Source: Rhizobium rosettiformans W3 (GTDB taxonomy: Bacteria > Pseudomonadota > Alphaproteobacteria > Rhizobiales > Rhizobiaceae). Taken from it: a stretch of DNA of 64,000 bases. The notes below the pieces were generated by a model that was not told where the DNA came from, ran no database searches, and worked only from the letters and a program-made list of their open reading frames with translations. Shown here piece by piece: positions 63,503 through 64,000 of this stretch. The stretch covers positions 186,001-250,000 of the forward strand of contig NZ_STGU01000005.1 of NCBI RefSeq assembly GCF_004912135.1, read 5' to 3'. The translations under genes and the position numbers were made by a program. Each line of letters begins with the position of its first letter. Position 1 is the stretch's first letter.

Positions 63503-64000
63503 TCACCCCGCATGCAGGAAGCGGATCGCCTCGTCGCGGCGATGGAGATAGAGAAGCGTCCTCACCGCCTCGCCACGCGCAGACGTCAGCTCCGGATCCC
63601 GCTCCAGCAGATAGGCCGCATCCTTGCGGGCGATCTCCAAGAGGTCGCCGTGATGCTCCAGGCTGGCGATCTTGAAGCCCGGCGTGCCCGACTGCCGTGT
63701 CCCGAGAAGCTCGCCTTCACCCCGAAGCTTCAGATCCTCCTCGGCGATCAGGAAGCCGTCTTCCGAATCGCGCAGGATCGACAGCCGCGCCTTGCCGGTC
63801 TCGCCCAGCGGACCCTTGTAGAGCAGGATGCAGCTTGACGCCTCGTCGCCACGACCGACGCGACCGCGCAGCTGGTGCAGCTGGGCAAGGCCGAAGCGTT
63901 CGGCATGTTCGATCACCATGATCGTCGCGTCGGGTACATCGACGCCGACCTCGACCACGGTGGTGGCAACCAGCAGCCGCGTCTCGCCATTCTTGAAGGC
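63503..64000 (-). CDS. recG: ATP-dependent DNA helicase RecG, C-terminal part (cut by window edge)
   Basis: The C-terminal 165 residues of RecG, a helicase that regresses stalled replication forks and moves Holliday junctions. Visible are the end of helicase motif V (TTVVEVGVDVP), motif VI QLHQLRGRVGRG and the RecG-specific C-terminus (DLKLRGEGELLGTRQSG and YLLERDPELTSARGEA). The 5' part lies beyond position 64000; the truncation is due only to the window edge. Confidence 0.96.
   Translation of the reverse strand, partial: AFKNGETRLLVATTVVEVGVDVPDATIMVIEHAERFGLAQLHQLRGRVGRGDEASSCILLYKGPLGETGKARLSILRDSEDGFLIAEEDLKLRGEGELLGTRQSGTPGFKIASLEHHGDLLEIARKDAAYLLERDPELTSARGEAVRTLLYLHRRDEAIRFLHAG

Overview
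The window is a GC-rich chromosomal segment of an alphaproteobacterium, most likely a Rhizobiaceae member (Agrobacterium/Rhizobium/Sinorhizobium relatives). Supporting signs are a phosphatidylcholine synthase of the choline-dependent type, a choXWV-type choline uptake system, the dusB-ntrB-ntrC-ntrY-ntrX-trkA-dat-hfq-hflX gene order, a fused ispDF, an E1-beta subunit (pdhB) with its own lipoyl domain, and the direct-repeat SOS box GTTC-N7-GTTC in front of lexA. Almost all of it is core, housekeeping sequence. No phage, insertion sequence or CRISPR array was seen.

Layout. 1-4.3 kb: gltA (cut by the window edge), comEC and lexA. 4.4-8.6 kb: a DUF1003 membrane protein, a VOC-family protein overlapping kdsA, then eno and an ftsB-like gene. 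8.8-18.2 kb: the pyruvate dehydrogenase block (pdhA-pdhB-pdhC, an SGNH hydrolase, a YdcH/DUF465 small protein, lpd, a GlsB-like membrane protein, lipA, COQ10-like START protein), interrupted by a parDE toxin-antitoxin pair and a small P-loop kinase. 18.2-31.5 kb: pncC, ispDF, and the nitrogen-control cluster dusB-ntrBC-ntrYX followed by trkA, dat, hfq and hflX.

31.5-34.5 kb is the clearest accessory piece: a low-GC-looking membrane protein of unknown function, then bchE and bchJ, two bacteriochlorophyll biosynthesis genes, wedged between hflX and mazG. The 74 bases before bchE hold two FNR/FixK-type boxes and one CrtJ/PpsR-type box, so the pair looks like an oxygen-controlled, functional photosynthesis module rather than debris. 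34.6-41.2 kb: mazG, a deaminase, and a sulfite/nitrite reduction operon (cysG-DUF2849-cysI-DUF934-fpr). 41.3-45.6 kb: on the minus strand, a choline/betaine ABC transporter (choX-choW-choV) followed by a betaine-homocysteine-type methyltransferase with a perfect operator-like palindrome.

45.6-49.7 kb: a 0.6-kb gene-poor interval with RNA-like structure and an orphan plus-strand terminator, a candidate 39-residue ORF, cobQ, two tandem paralogous 40-residue membrane proteins, a secreted glycine-rich repeat protein and tRNA-Lys(TTT). 49.7-64 kb: ccdA, an AEC transporter, a UbiH-family hydroxylase, pcs, a complete BMP-type nucleoside-like ABC transporter with a FadR-type regulator, glmU, glmS, a DUF502 membrane protein and the 3' end of recG.

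The most interesting points are the isolated bchEJ unit with its composite regulatory region, additional FNR-type boxes before the YdcH-like gene and fpr, the tandem small membrane protein family, and the structured choX-cobQ intergenic region.
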